Positions 17,457 through 26,096 of a stretch of DNA of 64,000 nucleotides are shown here, in pieces; within the stretch, counting starts at the first letter, position 1; each line of letters starts with the position of its first letter. The translations under genes were made by a program, and so were the position numbers. The notes under the pieces are model-generated. The model saw nothing but the letters and a program-made list of their open reading frames with translations, made no database searches and was not told the origin of the DNA. Source of the DNA: Streptomyces sp. NBC_00440 (GTDB lineage: Bacteria; Actinomycetota; Actinomycetes; Streptomycetales; Streptomycetaceae); the NCBI RefSeq assembly GCF_036014215.1, contig NZ_CP107921.1, positions 6,569,501-6,633,500 on the forward strand, given 5' to 3'.

Positions 17457-18129
17457 GACGAGCGAGTGTCGTGACCTGCTGTGATAGGCGTGCGATGGCC
17501 GCTGACCTGGGCGAATGACCTTTCGGCTATTTCACGTTCGTGCCGCTTGATGGGGCCGGAAGTCCCAGAAAAGTCCCAGGGGACTCCCAGGGCTGACGGG
17601 CGCCTTTCGGCTCTACACGGCGGTACGGGCTCATCGAACGGCCTCGTTTCCTGCGCGGGCGTTGGAGCCCAGTGCCGCCTCAGGCAACGCTTGCCTCGTC
17701 GTGACGTGACGGACCGTTTGGGTCCTGTCCTGGTCGGCGTGCGGCGTCAAGCTGTGCGGGTGGCCGAACGAGTACGCCTCCGTGAGATCGATGAAGGCCA
17801 GCGGTTGTCCGGGATCGTCCGCCGCGGCACAGGGTCGGTGGTGACCTGGCGCCGGGCCACGCGTTCGGGCAGCAGGTGGCGGTTGCGCAGCGGCTTCCAG
17901 CCCAGCTGGTCCATCAGGTCGACCCAGCCCTGGGCCTCGCCGCGGCGGTCGCGAGGCGGACGGGTCCCTCGGCTGTGACTGCCCAGTCGGCCCCGCCACT
18001 CGATGCATTAACCCTGGGTATTCAGCGGAATTGGGTGATCTGACGCCCCGCTAGCAGAAAGGTGCCGTTGACCTGCGAGAACGCGAGTGTCTAGATCGTA
18101 TCCGCTGGAGGGAGCAAGGCGCCTTTCTG
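17457..18129. other. left end of the island, no supported gene
   Basis: No frame in these 670 bp shows family features. The stretch holds the AGTCCCAG repeats at 17561-17590. A decayed recombinase gene might be expected here, but I could not recognise one. The part 18000-18129 is probably the left flank of the IS1380-type element. Confidence 0.4.
17561..17590. repeat. AGTCCCAG triple repeat, 11-bp period (possible arm sites)
   Basis: AGTCCCAG occurs at 17561 and 17572, and ACTCCCAG at 17583, each 11 bp apart, one helical turn. Two copies with the same spacing occur at 49850 and 49861. Such phased repeats inside both ends suit arm-type recombinase binding sites. Confidence 0.55.
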
Positions 18130-19230
18130 GTGGTCGAGAGTACAGGGCGGGACCGTCGGCTGTCCGTGGTGGCTGACGGGAAGAGGCTGGTCGGGCATGC
18201 GGGAGCGGTGCTGCTGCGCCGGTGCGCGGACCGCATGGGGCTGACGGGTGCGCTGGCCGGGGTACTGCCGTCCAGCGCAGCAGCTGGCCGGCGGGAACGC
18301 GCCGGGGTACTGGTGCACCTGGCGATCGCGATCGCGCTGGGGGCTGCGAACCTGTCGGAGGCTGAGCAACTTCAGTTGCTTCACCGGCCGTTGCTCGGGA
18401 CCGCAGCCTCGGACTCCACCGCCCGCCGGATGCTGGCCGCGCTCGACGAGGCCACCCTGGCGAAGATGGCAAAGGCGCGGGCGAGGGTGCGCCGGCACGT
18501 GTGGAGTCTGCTGCGTCTGCCGGCTGGGCGGCTTCCCCTGGCTGACCGTGGCGGGCAAGTGGCTGACCGGCTGGATCGTCATCGACCTCGACGCCACCAT
18601 CATCACCGCAGCCTCGAAGAAGACCGGGGCTGCGGTCACCTTCAAAAAGACGTTCGGGTTTCATCCGCTGGCCGCGTGGTGCGCGAACACCACCGAATCG
18701 CTGGCGATGCTCCTGCGGCCGGGAAACTTCGGATCGAACACGGTGGCCGACCATCTCACCGTGCTCACCGAGGCCCTCGCCCAGATCCCCGGCTCCTCCA
18801 CGTCGAAAATACTGGTGCGGGTGGACGGGGCCGGAGCCACCCACGGGCTGCTGGAACACCTGGAAGCCTTGAACACCACGCGGCGCACGGTCCGCTACAC
18901 GGTCGGCTGGAAGGTCACCGAGGACGACGAGAAGGCCATTGCCCAACTACCCGACGCCGCCTGGGAGACCTCCGTACACCAGGGCGGCAGCCTCCAGGAA
19001 GGATACTTCGTCGCCGAGTTGACCGGGCTGAACATCCGCGAAGGCTGGCCGGACGGCATGCGGCTGATCGTGCGCCGGGTCAAGCCCACCCGGCGGCATC
19101 TGAAGAAATTGACCGCCTTCGAGAACAAGACCGGCTGGCGATACTGCATCACCGCCACCAACATCCGCCACATGTGGGGCATCGCCGGCTCGGGCCACAG
19201 CCAGTTCCTGGACGTACTGCACCGCTCGCA
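18130..19230 (+). pseudogene. IS1380-type transposase, frameshifted and truncated
   Basis: The first part reads in the frame of 18130 (RRERAGVLVHLAIAIALGAANLSEAEQ, SDSTARRMLAALDE). The rest reads in the frame of 18248 (GKWLTGWIVIDLDATIITA, FGFHPLAAWCANT, ILVRVDGAGATHGLLEHL). The shift occurs near 18515-18530. VIDLDATI and VRVDGAG are the catalytic Asp regions of IS1380/IS4-like DDE transposases. Similarity stops near FLDVLHRSQPAG at about 19230, so the C-terminal part with the last catalytic Glu region is missing. The element cannot transpose by itself. Confidence 0.8.
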
Positions 19231-19937
19231 GCCCGCGGGCATACGCCTCGATCGTCCGGGGCGCCCGGCGTCAGCCCCGCCGAGTACGAGACCGCACTCG
19301 CAGCCTGACCACCACACCAAAGGCGTCCGTCAAACCGGAACAAGCTCACGTCGAGCTGGCTGGGTAGTACGGAGCGTGACGTCATGGCGGAGCCTTGGCG
19401 GCGATCGTTGGGCAGCGGGAGAGGTGCCCGGGCCGCCCGGCCCATCCGGCCTGGAGCCGCCGGCGATCACGATGTACTGCCTCCGCGTGTGGATCTTGAG
19501 ACGTCCGATCCGGATCCAGTGTCTCGTGTGTTCAACATCAGGAGTCAAGGAGCTCGGAGTACCTGACCAGGCACGACAGGCCGTGGGTTCCCGGTCCGGT
19601 CCCGTCGTGATCTGGCCAAATGCTGCCGATGTTGTGCGCATTCCAGCCGATCGTACGCCTCTGAGCACTGCCCGCTCAGAGCTGCGGGTGATCCGATTAT
19701 CGGCCTTCTTCGCTGACGCGCAGCACGATGACAGTTGAAAGGCGTCGGATACGCGAAATTTATGGGCCGGTCAGGGGGATGACCGAAGACGCACCGGCAT
19801 GGGGAGTGGCCAGAGACCGTTTTTTTCGAGTGGCGGACTGCGGCGCATGTCGTAGGTTGATCCCCGGGCAGAGTGAAGCGGACGGCCGGCCTGGTGGGGG
19901 CTTGAGCCTGTGCACTATCTCGGGGGAGGGCTGTTGC
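19231..19937. other. gap after the IS remnant, no supported gene
   Basis: Open frames here are mixtures of IS-derived and random sequence. The stretch 19725-19937 lies directly upstream of the metallopeptidase gene and contains its probable promoter and ribosome binding site. Confidence 0.4.
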
Positions 19938-20468
19938 ATGCTCGGTCAAAGGATGGGGTGGTCTTGGGGGCGCCGCCATGATCTTCGTAGCAACCGCTTG
20001 CGTGATGCTCAGCTCCGCGCTCACAGTCGCCGCTTGATGCGAAAGCTCGCGCCGCCGCTGCCACTGAATGTCGTCACGCTGTGTCACTTGCTGGGCGATC
20101 TGCGGGGTACGCCGATCCGCCTGCTCGAATGGGATCTTCCCGCCGACGGACCTTTCGGTGTGCTCATCTCGCGGGAGGATGAGGATGTCATTGCTTATCA
20201 GGCCAGGACCACCAAGGCGCATCAAGCGCACATCATTCTGCACGAGGTCGGACACATAGTGGCCTACGACCTCGCGGGAGAGCGGCCGGCGGAGTTGCAG
20301 CTTCGGACGTGCTACGCGGACCGGGACGAGCGCGACGCCGAGATCATCGCTTCGACGGTCATGCATCACGCGATATCGATGAGTCGCCGGGCGCAGCGCT
20401 ACGGCCTCGACGAGCCGTGGCGTCCGTCCGTATACAACAGCCTGGTCCTGACGGATGGGCTCAGGTGA
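19938..20468 (+). CDS. ImmA/IrrE-like zinc metallopeptidase
   Basis: I chose the ATG at 19938, with GGGGGAGGG about seven bases upstream; the frame is open from 19728 but the extra 70 residues are unlike the family. The 176-residue product carries HEVGHIV, the HExxH zinc motif, in the context AHIILHEVGHIVAYDLAG, and a downstream acidic helix (RDERDAEIIASTVMHHA) that supplies the third ligand in this family. ImmA-type proteins cut repressors such as ImmR on mobile elements. The next gene starts within its stop (GTGA), and an XRE regulator lies three genes along in the opposite direction. This trio recurs in actinobacteria. Confidence 0.8.
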   Translation: MLGQRMGWSWGRRHDLRSNRLRDAQLRAHSRRLMRKLAPPLPLNVVTLCHLLGDLRGTPIRLLEWDLPADGPFGVLISREDEDVIAYQARTTKAHQAHIILHEVGHIVAYDLAGERPAELQLRTCYADRDERDAEIIASTVMHHAISMSRRAQRYGLDEPWRPSVYNSLVLTDGLR

Positions 20469-21643
20469 GCATGCTCAACCTGGTTGCCATCGTCACCCTG
20501 CTCGGGGGCGCGGCATGGACCACGCCTGCTCTGATTCAGCGGCGCTTCCGTGATTCGATGCGGGTGCACCTGTGTTTGGCGCTGTTCCTGATGGGGACGG
20601 GGAACACGCTGAGCCAACCGGTCGTCCTCCGGTTCGTGGACCAGTACACTCTCGTCGGTTTCACCAAGTTCGCCTACAACGCGGCGGTTCTGATCGGGCT
20701 CTGTCTCATGGTCGGATTCCTGCGGGAGAGCCCGCTGAACAGCTTCAGGCTGCCGTGGCCGTGGGAGCTCGGAGCCTGTCTGACCTGCTTGGCGGGCATG
20801 CTCGTCGTCACGCTGCTGCTTCCACCACCGTTGCGTAACCACGACCTGACATCGGTCTTTCTCGTGGACTGGCGCACCCGGGTTTTCTACAACCTCGGCA
20901 ACTTCTACCTGCTCTTCGGGTACACCGCCTGTGCCGTTCTGGCCGGGCGGCACGCGCGGCATGGACACCCGCTGCGCAAGCTCTCTCTGAGCGCCATCAC
21001 CGTAGGGCTGAGCGGACTCGCCTTCACCTGCGTCTTGCGCTTCTTCTGGGTCAACCTGCCCACGCTCCGGGAGCCCGGGAGGCCGGTCGACTACGTAGAC
21101 GTCTTCGTCTTCGGCCAGATCGCCACCATCGTGGTGTGCGCCGGGCTGACTGTGCCCTGCGTCGTGAGTCTCGTGCAGATCGCGCAGGAGAGGATGGACT
21201 GCCGGGCCCAGTACCGAGGCTTGGAGGAACTCTGGAACAGGATGATGGAGTTCCATCCCGAGCTGGCCCTCGACCGTGGGAGCCGGCGCCGAAGCGCAAT
21301 GCCCGCCAACGCCTCGGCCGTGTACCGACGCTATGTGGAGTGCCGGGACGGCCTGACCCGCCTCGGCCCCTATCTGCAGTGCGCAGCCGACGACGGGCCG
21401 GCCCCCGCACGCGACGACACCAAGGCATCCGCCCGACTGGTCGACCGTGCGTTGCACCTGCTTCGTGGCGAGCGTGCCCGGGACACCGAGCTGCCGACGA
21501 CAGCGGCGTTCGTCATCGCTCCCGAGGAGCACCGCCGTTCCACCGGCCGCGACTACGAGAACGATCTCGAAGCACTCATCCGGCTGTCCGGCGAGCTGAG
21601 TGAACTGCGCTCCGGTGCACGGAACGACCTCCGGAGTCCGTGA
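20465..21643 (+). CDS. MAB_1171c-type multi-pass membrane protein
   Basis: From the GTG at 20465 (GTGA overlap with the metallopeptidase stop) the product is 392 residues. It has about seven hydrophobic segments in the first 240 residues: LVAIVTLLGGAAWTT, LCLALFLMGTGNTL, VLIGLCLMVGFL, LGACLTCLAGMLVVTLLL, YLLFGYTACAVLAG and later segments. A soluble C-terminal domain with LEELWNRMMEFHPELAL follows. That phrase and the layout match the family annotated as MAB_1171c-like putative transporters, which pair with ImmA-like proteins. Biochemical role unknown; signalling is as possible as transport. Confidence 0.75.
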   Translation: MSMLNLVAIVTLLGGAAWTTPALIQRRFRDSMRVHLCLALFLMGTGNTLSQPVVLRFVDQYTLVGFTKFAYNAAVLIGLCLMVGFLRESPLNSFRLPWPWELGACLTCLAGMLVVTLLLPPPLRNHDLTSVFLVDWRTRVFYNLGNFYLLFGYTACAVLAGRHARHGHPLRKLSLSAITVGLSGLAFTCVLRFFWVNLPTLREPGRPVDYVDVFVFGQIATIVVCAGLTVPCVVSLVQIAQERMDCRAQYRGLEELWNRMMEFHPELALDRGSRRRSAMPANASAVYRRYVECRDGLTRLGPYLQCAADDGPAPARDDTKASARLVDRALHLLRGERARDTELPTTAAFVIAPEEHRRSTGRDYENDLEALIRLSGELSELRSGARNDLRSP

Positions 21644-21657
21644 CCGGAGGATGCTTC

Positions 21658-22113
21658 TCAGGCGTCGCTACCGGGTGTGTCCGGTGATCCCTTCGACGCG
21701 TCCAGCACATCCATGATCGACAGCAGTTGGTCGCGCAGACCCGGCGTGAGCTGGCCCGCGCGCATCGCAATCGAGCGGACCTGCCGGTCGGAGAGGGCCG
21801 TCGCCCATTCGTCCTTCTCCTCGGCGGGGGCCTGAGGTGCCTCGTTGACAAGTGTGCTCACCGACACCGGAAGGGTCATGTCGCGGGACTGGAAGTACTT
21901 CACGATGGCGGAGAGAACGTTGACCGTCGGATTTGTCTGCGACCCGTTGCGCAGCGCCGTGAGGTAGCTCCTGGAGATGGTCACCTCGTGGCTCGTGTCG
22001 TTCGAGATCGCCTGAGCGACCTCCGACGTCGACGGTTCACGAAGGCGGCCCACGGCATCCGCGGTCGCTGCGTCGGTGAACCAGGCATTCAGGCGTTCCG
22101 CCAGCGTTGCCAT
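21658..22113 (-). CDS. XRE-family HTH regulator
   Basis: This 151-residue protein starts after a near-perfect Shine-Dalgarno (AAAGGAGGT, six bases upstream). The N-terminal half holds an HTH of the type SYLTALRNGSQTNPTVNVLSAI, where LRNG.QTNPT is the usual recognition-helix and turn pattern of these regulators. The C-terminal half is charged. It converges on the membrane-protein gene and is a likely partner of the ImmA-like peptidase. It is divergent from the cyclitol operon, so it may control that operon as well. Confidence 0.85.
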   Translation of the reverse strand: MATLAERLNAWFTDAATADAVGRLREPSTSEVAQAISNDTSHEVTISRSYLTALRNGSQTNPTVNVLSAIVKYFQSRDMTLPVSVSTLVNEAPQAPAEEKDEWATALSDRQVRSIAMRAGQLTPGLRDQLLSIMDVLDASKGSPDTPGSDA

Positions 22114-22329
22114 GGTTCGACCTCCTTTGGTCTACGGCGATTCGGGGCACGGCAGACGGGCGTGGCGGGCCTCGACCTCGGCCCAATGTTCGTTGCCACG
22201 CTATATCGGTCGATGCGTGAGAAGTGTAACACGAATGTCACCCACGAAGCTCTGCTGCTATTATATTGGTCTCGACGCCGTTAAATAGGCCTGCCGCCTA
22301 GTTCATCGGCGCTCACAACTGGAGGGGAA
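22114..22329. promoter_or_regulatory. divergent promoter region of XRE gene and cyclitol operon
   Basis: The part 22220-22290 is strikingly AT-rich for this genome, with TATTATATTGG and GTTAAATAGG, and probably holds the promoter of the cyclase operon. I could not fix the exact -10 box. No clear palindrome is visible. Confidence 0.4.
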
Positions 22330-23577
22330 ATGCGCAGCGGTACTGCTTTCACTCAAGGACTCCGCCAGGCCGTCGACAACGGTCCGGTATGGACGGTCGA
22401 GGCCGTCCGGCAGGTGCGCTACCACGTCGTCAGCTCCGACGGCCTGTTCGCCCCCGACAACACGACTCTGCTGAACGGCTGCCCGGATGTGCCGTTGCGC
22501 CCGGGGGACAGGCGTCTCGTGGTACTGGACGAGAACGTCGACGCGCTCTACGGCGCCACGGTGCGCGAGTACTTCGCCTGTCATGGGGTCGACGCGCAGG
22601 TCGTGTCGCTGCGCGCGGACGAAGCGGTCAAGCAGTGGGATGCCGTGACGCGCGTCGTCGACGCCATGAACGACTTCGGCATCGACCGCCGGCGTGAGCC
22701 GGTCATCGCCGTCGGGGGCGGAGTGCTGACCGACATCGTCGGGTTCGCCGCGAGCCTCTACCGGCGCGGAACCCCGTACATCCGGATCCCCACGACCCTG
22801 ATCGGGCTGGTCGACGCCGGAGTCGGTGTCAAGACCGGAGTCAATTACGAGCTGGGCAAGAACAGGCTCGGGACGTACGCGCCGGCCACAGCCACGTTCC
22901 TGGACCGGTCGTTCCTGCGCAGCCTCGACCTGCGGCACATCAGCAACGGCCTCGCCGAGATCCTGAAGATGGCCCTCATTCGTTCCGAAGACCTGTTCGC
23001 CCTGCTGGAGTCGAGCGGTGCGGCCGTGCGCGCGGACCGGTTCCAGGGGACCACCGGCGCGCTCGGCGCGGCGGCGGACACGATCATCGCCGAGTCCATC
23101 CACCTCATGCTGGAGGAACTCCAGCCCAACCTCTGGGAGTCCTCGCTGGAGCGCTGTGTGGACTACGGGCACACTTTCAGCCCGACCATCGAGATGCACG
23201 CGCTGCCCGAGCTGCTGCACGGGGAGGCCGTCGTCGTCGACATGGCGCTCACGACGGCCTTGTCGGCCCTGCGCGGCTATGTCAGCGAGACCCAGGCCGA
23301 CCGGATCTACTCCGTGATCCACTCGCTCGGTCTGCCGTTGTGGAATGAGGTCCTGGACGAACCGGACCTGCTGGAGAACGCCCTGGAGGACACGGTGCGG
23401 CACCGTGACGGAAGGCAGCGTCTGCCGCTGCCGGTCGGCATCGGACACCACCGGTTCGTCGACGACGTCACGCCGAAGGAACTGCGCGAGGCCGCACGGC
23501 TGGTGCGCGGCTATGGGCAGCAGCCGCCCTCCGGGTTCCCCCTGGAGACGTTCGTGTCCGCGCGGGTGGGCGTGTGA
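22330..23577 (+). CDS. sugar-phosphate cyclase, 2-epi-5-epi-valiolone synthase type
   Basis: The 415-residue enzyme belongs to the dehydroquinate-synthase superfamily. It shows GGGVLTD (129-135), PTTLIGLVDAGVGVKTGVN (154-172), GKNRLGTY (176-183) and NGLAEILKMAL (206-216), plus the metal-binding His of DYGHTF and HGEAVVVDM. LVDAGVGVKTG matches 2-epi-5-epi-valiolone synthases (ValA, AcbC), whereas dehydroquinate synthases have DSSVGGKTG and deoxy-scyllo-inosose synthases DSVLSLKQ. The reaction would be NAD/metal-dependent cyclisation of sedoheptulose 7-phosphate to a C7 cyclitol. The family also includes 2-epi-valiolone synthases, so the stereochemistry is unsettled. It is the first gene of an eight-gene block with overlapping starts and follows GGAGGGGAA. 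Confidence 0.88.
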   Translation: MRSGTAFTQGLRQAVDNGPVWTVEAVRQVRYHVVSSDGLFAPDNTTLLNGCPDVPLRPGDRRLVVLDENVDALYGATVREYFACHGVDAQVVSLRADEAVKQWDAVTRVVDAMNDFGIDRRREPVIAVGGGVLTDIVGFAASLYRRGTPYIRIPTTLIGLVDAGVGVKTGVNYELGKNRLGTYAPATATFLDRSFLRSLDLRHISNGLAEILKMALIRSEDLFALLESSGAAVRADRFQGTTGALGAAADTIIAESIHLMLEELQPNLWESSLERCVDYGHTFSPTIEMHALPELLHGEAVVVDMALTTALSALRGYVSETQADRIYSVIHSLGLPLWNEVLDEPDLLENALEDTVRHRDGRQRLPLPVGIGHHRFVDDVTPKELREAARLVRGYGQQPPSGFPLETFVSARVGV

Positions 23578-24341
23578 CCGGGGCGAACCGCGACCCGGCC
23601 ACGGCGGTCGTGGTCGGCGGGTCGACCGGAATCGGGCGGGGCGTCGCCGACGCGTGGGCTTCAGCCGGATTCGAGACACACGTGTTCAGCCGCAGCAGGC
23701 CGGCCGGGACCGGGGCCGATCGACTGGTCTGGCACCGGCTCGACCTCCGAGACGCCGATGGTTCCGGGGCGGCTCTGCGAGCCGGTCTGCCGTCCCGGAT
23801 CGATCTGGTCTGCTACTCGGCGGTCTACTTCACGTCCAGGCGCGAGCCGTTCCTCCGGACGGACGAGGCGGACTGGGACGACCAGTTCGCCGTCAACGTG
23901 CACGGCCTGGCCCGGACGTTGCGTGCGTCGCTGCCGCTCCTGAGCGCAGCGGGTTCCGGAATGTTCCTGCACATCTCGTCCGAGGTCGTCTACAACGCCG
24001 GTCCGCAGAGGTCCGGTTACGCCGCGACCAAGGCAGCGGCCAGCTCGCTGATCGGATCCGTCGCCCAGGAGACCGACCCTGCCGAGGTCGCCTTCGTCCA
24101 GGCGCTGCCCGCCGGCATGGTCGACTCCCCGGGGATCCGGGCCCGGCGGTCGCCGGACTTCGACTACAGCGACTACATGACCCCTGTCGCGTTCGCCCCG
24201 CTCGGCATCGAGCTCGCCCGCACCCGCGGTGTTCCGTACGCCGGTGACGCACTCGTCGTGCACGAGGACGGCACCTGGACCCCTATCGGCGACGGACTGC
24301 CGGTGTCCCAGTCGCTGTCCCCGGCCGACTCCCGTCCGTAG
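23574..24341 (+). CDS. short-chain dehydrogenase/reductase
   Basis: This 255-residue SDR has the cofactor motif VGGSTGIGRG (14-23), a FAVNVHG segment in place of NNAG/NVxG, and the catalytic Ser and Y-x3-K in HISSEVVYN and SGYAATKAA. FSRSRPA after the second strand suggests NADP preference. GTGA overlap with the cyclase stop implies coupling. It most likely oxidises or reduces a hydroxyl or ketone of the cyclitol. The C-terminal part includes a VHEDGTWTP segment rather than an SDR substrate loop that I know. Confidence 0.85.
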   Translation: MTGANRDPATAVVVGGSTGIGRGVADAWASAGFETHVFSRSRPAGTGADRLVWHRLDLRDADGSGAALRAGLPSRIDLVCYSAVYFTSRREPFLRTDEADWDDQFAVNVHGLARTLRASLPLLSAAGSGMFLHISSEVVYNAGPQRSGYAATKAAASSLIGSVAQETDPAEVAFVQALPAGMVDSPGIRARRSPDFDYSDYMTPVAFAPLGIELARTRGVPYAGDALVVHEDGTWTPIGDGLPVSQSLSPADSRP

Positions 24342-24405
24342 GACCGAGGCGATGAAAACCCGCCCGTCACAGGCTCTCCCGCCCCACTCGTCCCAGGAGG
24401 ACCCC

Positions 24406-25086
24406 TTGCCCCAGATACAAGCCCAGGCGCTGCTGTTCGACATGGACGGCACCCTGGTGGACTCGACGGCACTCGTCGAGTCCACCTGGGGTGGCTTCTG
24501 CGACCGGCACGGACTCGACCTCGGCGAGGTCCTGGCCTTCGCGCACGGCCGCCCCACCGCGAACACCGTCAGTCAGTTCCTCCTCGACGCGGAACTGGCC
24601 GCGGCGGAGACCCGCAGGCTCGTCGCACACGAGGAGTCGGAGACCACCGGGATCAAGGAGATCCCCGGTGCAGGAGAGTTCCTCGCGGCACTGCCGCGCG
24701 CGTCCTGGGCGGTCGTCACGTCGGCCGGGCGGAAACTGGCCGAGGTGCGGCTCGCAGCGGCGGGGCTTCCCGTGCCCGAGGTGCTGCTGAGCGCGGACGA
24801 CGTGACCCACGGCAAGCCGCATCCGGAGGGCTACCTGCTGGCCGCAGCCGCGCTGGGGGCGGACCCGGGGTCCACCGTCGTCTTCGAGGATTCCGAAGCC
24901 GGTGTACGGGCGGGCCTGGACACCGGCGGGCGCACGGTCGTCATCGGCGCCCTCGCCACCTTCGACGGCGTCGCCGAGAGGTATGCCGATTTCCGCGGCT
25001 TCCGGATCACCGAGGCGAGCTCCCCGCGCCCCGGCGTGGTGCTGGACGTTCCCGCGCCGATCGCCGTCCCGGCGGCCCGGCCGTGA
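24406..25086 (+). CDS. HAD-family phosphatase
   Basis: I chose the TTG at 24406 because AGGAGG at 24395-24400 sits five bases upstream; ATG 24352 is possible but the added residues are low complexity. The 226-residue product has HAD motif I FDMDGTLVDST with the nucleophile Asp, motif II VVTSAG, motif III Lys in HGKPHPEGY and motif IV VFEDSEAG. It is close in layout to small sugar-phosphate phosphatases. In this cluster it would dephosphorylate a cyclitol phosphate made by the ROK kinase, or act on the sugar precursor. Its end overlaps the kinase gene by 4 bp. Confidence 0.85.
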   Translation: MPQIQAQALLFDMDGTLVDSTALVESTWGGFCDRHGLDLGEVLAFAHGRPTANTVSQFLLDAELAAAETRRLVAHEESETTGIKEIPGAGEFLAALPRASWAVVTSAGRKLAEVRLAAAGLPVPEVLLSADDVTHGKPHPEGYLLAAAALGADPGSTVVFEDSEAGVRAGLDTGGRTVVIGALATFDGVAERYADFRGFRITEASSPRPGVVLDVPAPIAVPAARP

Positions 25087-26096
25087 CTAGCGCCGTCGCG
25101 ACACCTCCGGCGGGCCCCTCGGCGGCGACGACGTTCGCCGCGGACATCGGAGGCACCTGGGTGCGGCTGCGCTCCGGCGGTGCCGACGCTCCCGTCGAGC
25201 GTCTCCGTTCCCCGAGCCGGCTCAACCACCCCGACCGGTCGGTCGAGGACTTGCGGGAGGACATGGCCGAGCTGTTGTGCCGGGCCGCCCCGCCCGGAGC
25301 CCGCACCGCGATCTCCTTCGGCGCGGCCATCGACCACCTCACCGGCATGGTCTACGGTTCGGCGCCCCTGTGGGGATCCGAGGCGTCGCCGTACGAGCTG
25401 GGAGGCGAGCTGCGGCGGCGTCGGCCCGACGTCGACTGGGTCCTGGTCAACGACGTGACTGCCGGGCTTCTGGATTTCGCCGCCACGAGCGCCCGGAGCG
25501 GCACCCGGCGCATCGGATACCTGACCATCAGCAGCGGTATCGCGATGCGTGTCGCGGACCTGGACCGGACACGGATCGCCGTCGACGAGTGGGGCCTGCA
25601 GGGGGAGATCGGCCACCTCCCGGCCATGGCAGGACCGGGGTCCCGGCTCGTGGGGCTGCCTTGCGCGTGCGGAGCGCCGGATCACCTCGCGTCGATCGCC
25701 TCCGGGCCCGGTATCGCGAACGTCGCCCGCCGGCTCGGCGTCCCCGAGGCCATGGCGGCAGAGGAATGGCTCCCCCGCGCGCTCGGTGTGCGCGACCCCG
25801 AGGCGGTCCGGCTGCTCGAGCTGTGCGTCGAACCAATCGCGCACATGATCCGCACCCTGTGGTGCCTCGACCCCCACCTCGATCTGCTCGGTCTCGGTGG
25901 GGGAGTCGTCGAGGGACTCGGCATCCACTACTTCACCGAGCTGCGGCGGCAGCTCGCCGAACCGACCTCGTACGCGGACAGGGGGCGCAGCGAGACATGG
26001 CTCGACGACCGGCTGGTGTTCTGCGCACCCGGCCAGGTCGACGCGCTGCGCGGGGCGGAGCGCCTCGGCGGCTGGGCGTCGGGAATCATGCCGTGA
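25083..26096 (+). CDS. ROK-family sugar or cyclitol kinase
   Basis: This 337-residue protein shows the ROK ATP-binding motif ADIGGTWVRL (starting at about residue 20), the catalytic Asp in LVNDVTAGLLDFA, GEIGHLPA and the zinc loop, here CACGAPDHL with fewer Cys than the usual CxCGxxGC. In C7-cyclitol pathways a kinase phosphorylates valiolone or a derivative at O-7, and this is the natural candidate. It begins in the stop of the HAD gene (GTGA), so a kinase and a phosphatase are made together. Confidence 0.83.
   Translation: MTSAVATPPAGPSAATTFAADIGGTWVRLRSGGADAPVERLRSPSRLNHPDRSVEDLREDMAELLCRAAPPGARTAISFGAAIDHLTGMVYGSAPLWGSEASPYELGGELRRRRPDVDWVLVNDVTAGLLDFAATSARSGTRRIGYLTISSGIAMRVADLDRTRIAVDEWGLQGEIGHLPAMAGPGSRLVGLPCACGAPDHLASIASGPGIANVARRLGVPEAMAAEEWLPRALGVRDPEAVRLLELCVEPIAHMIRTLWCLDPHLDLLGLGGGVVEGLGIHYFTELRRQLAEPTSYADRGRSETWLDDRLVFCAPGQVDALRGAERLGGWASGIMP

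Noticed and set aside
17481..17978. 165-residue frame at the left island end, considered as an integrase
   Set aside because: None of the tyrosine recombinase (R-H-R-Y) or serine recombinase motifs is present.
22330..23577. Dehydroquinate synthase (shikimate pathway)
   Set aside because: The signature VDAGVGVKTG and the cyclitol-type neighbours fit valiolone synthases; the DSSVGGKTG of dehydroquinate synthases is absent.
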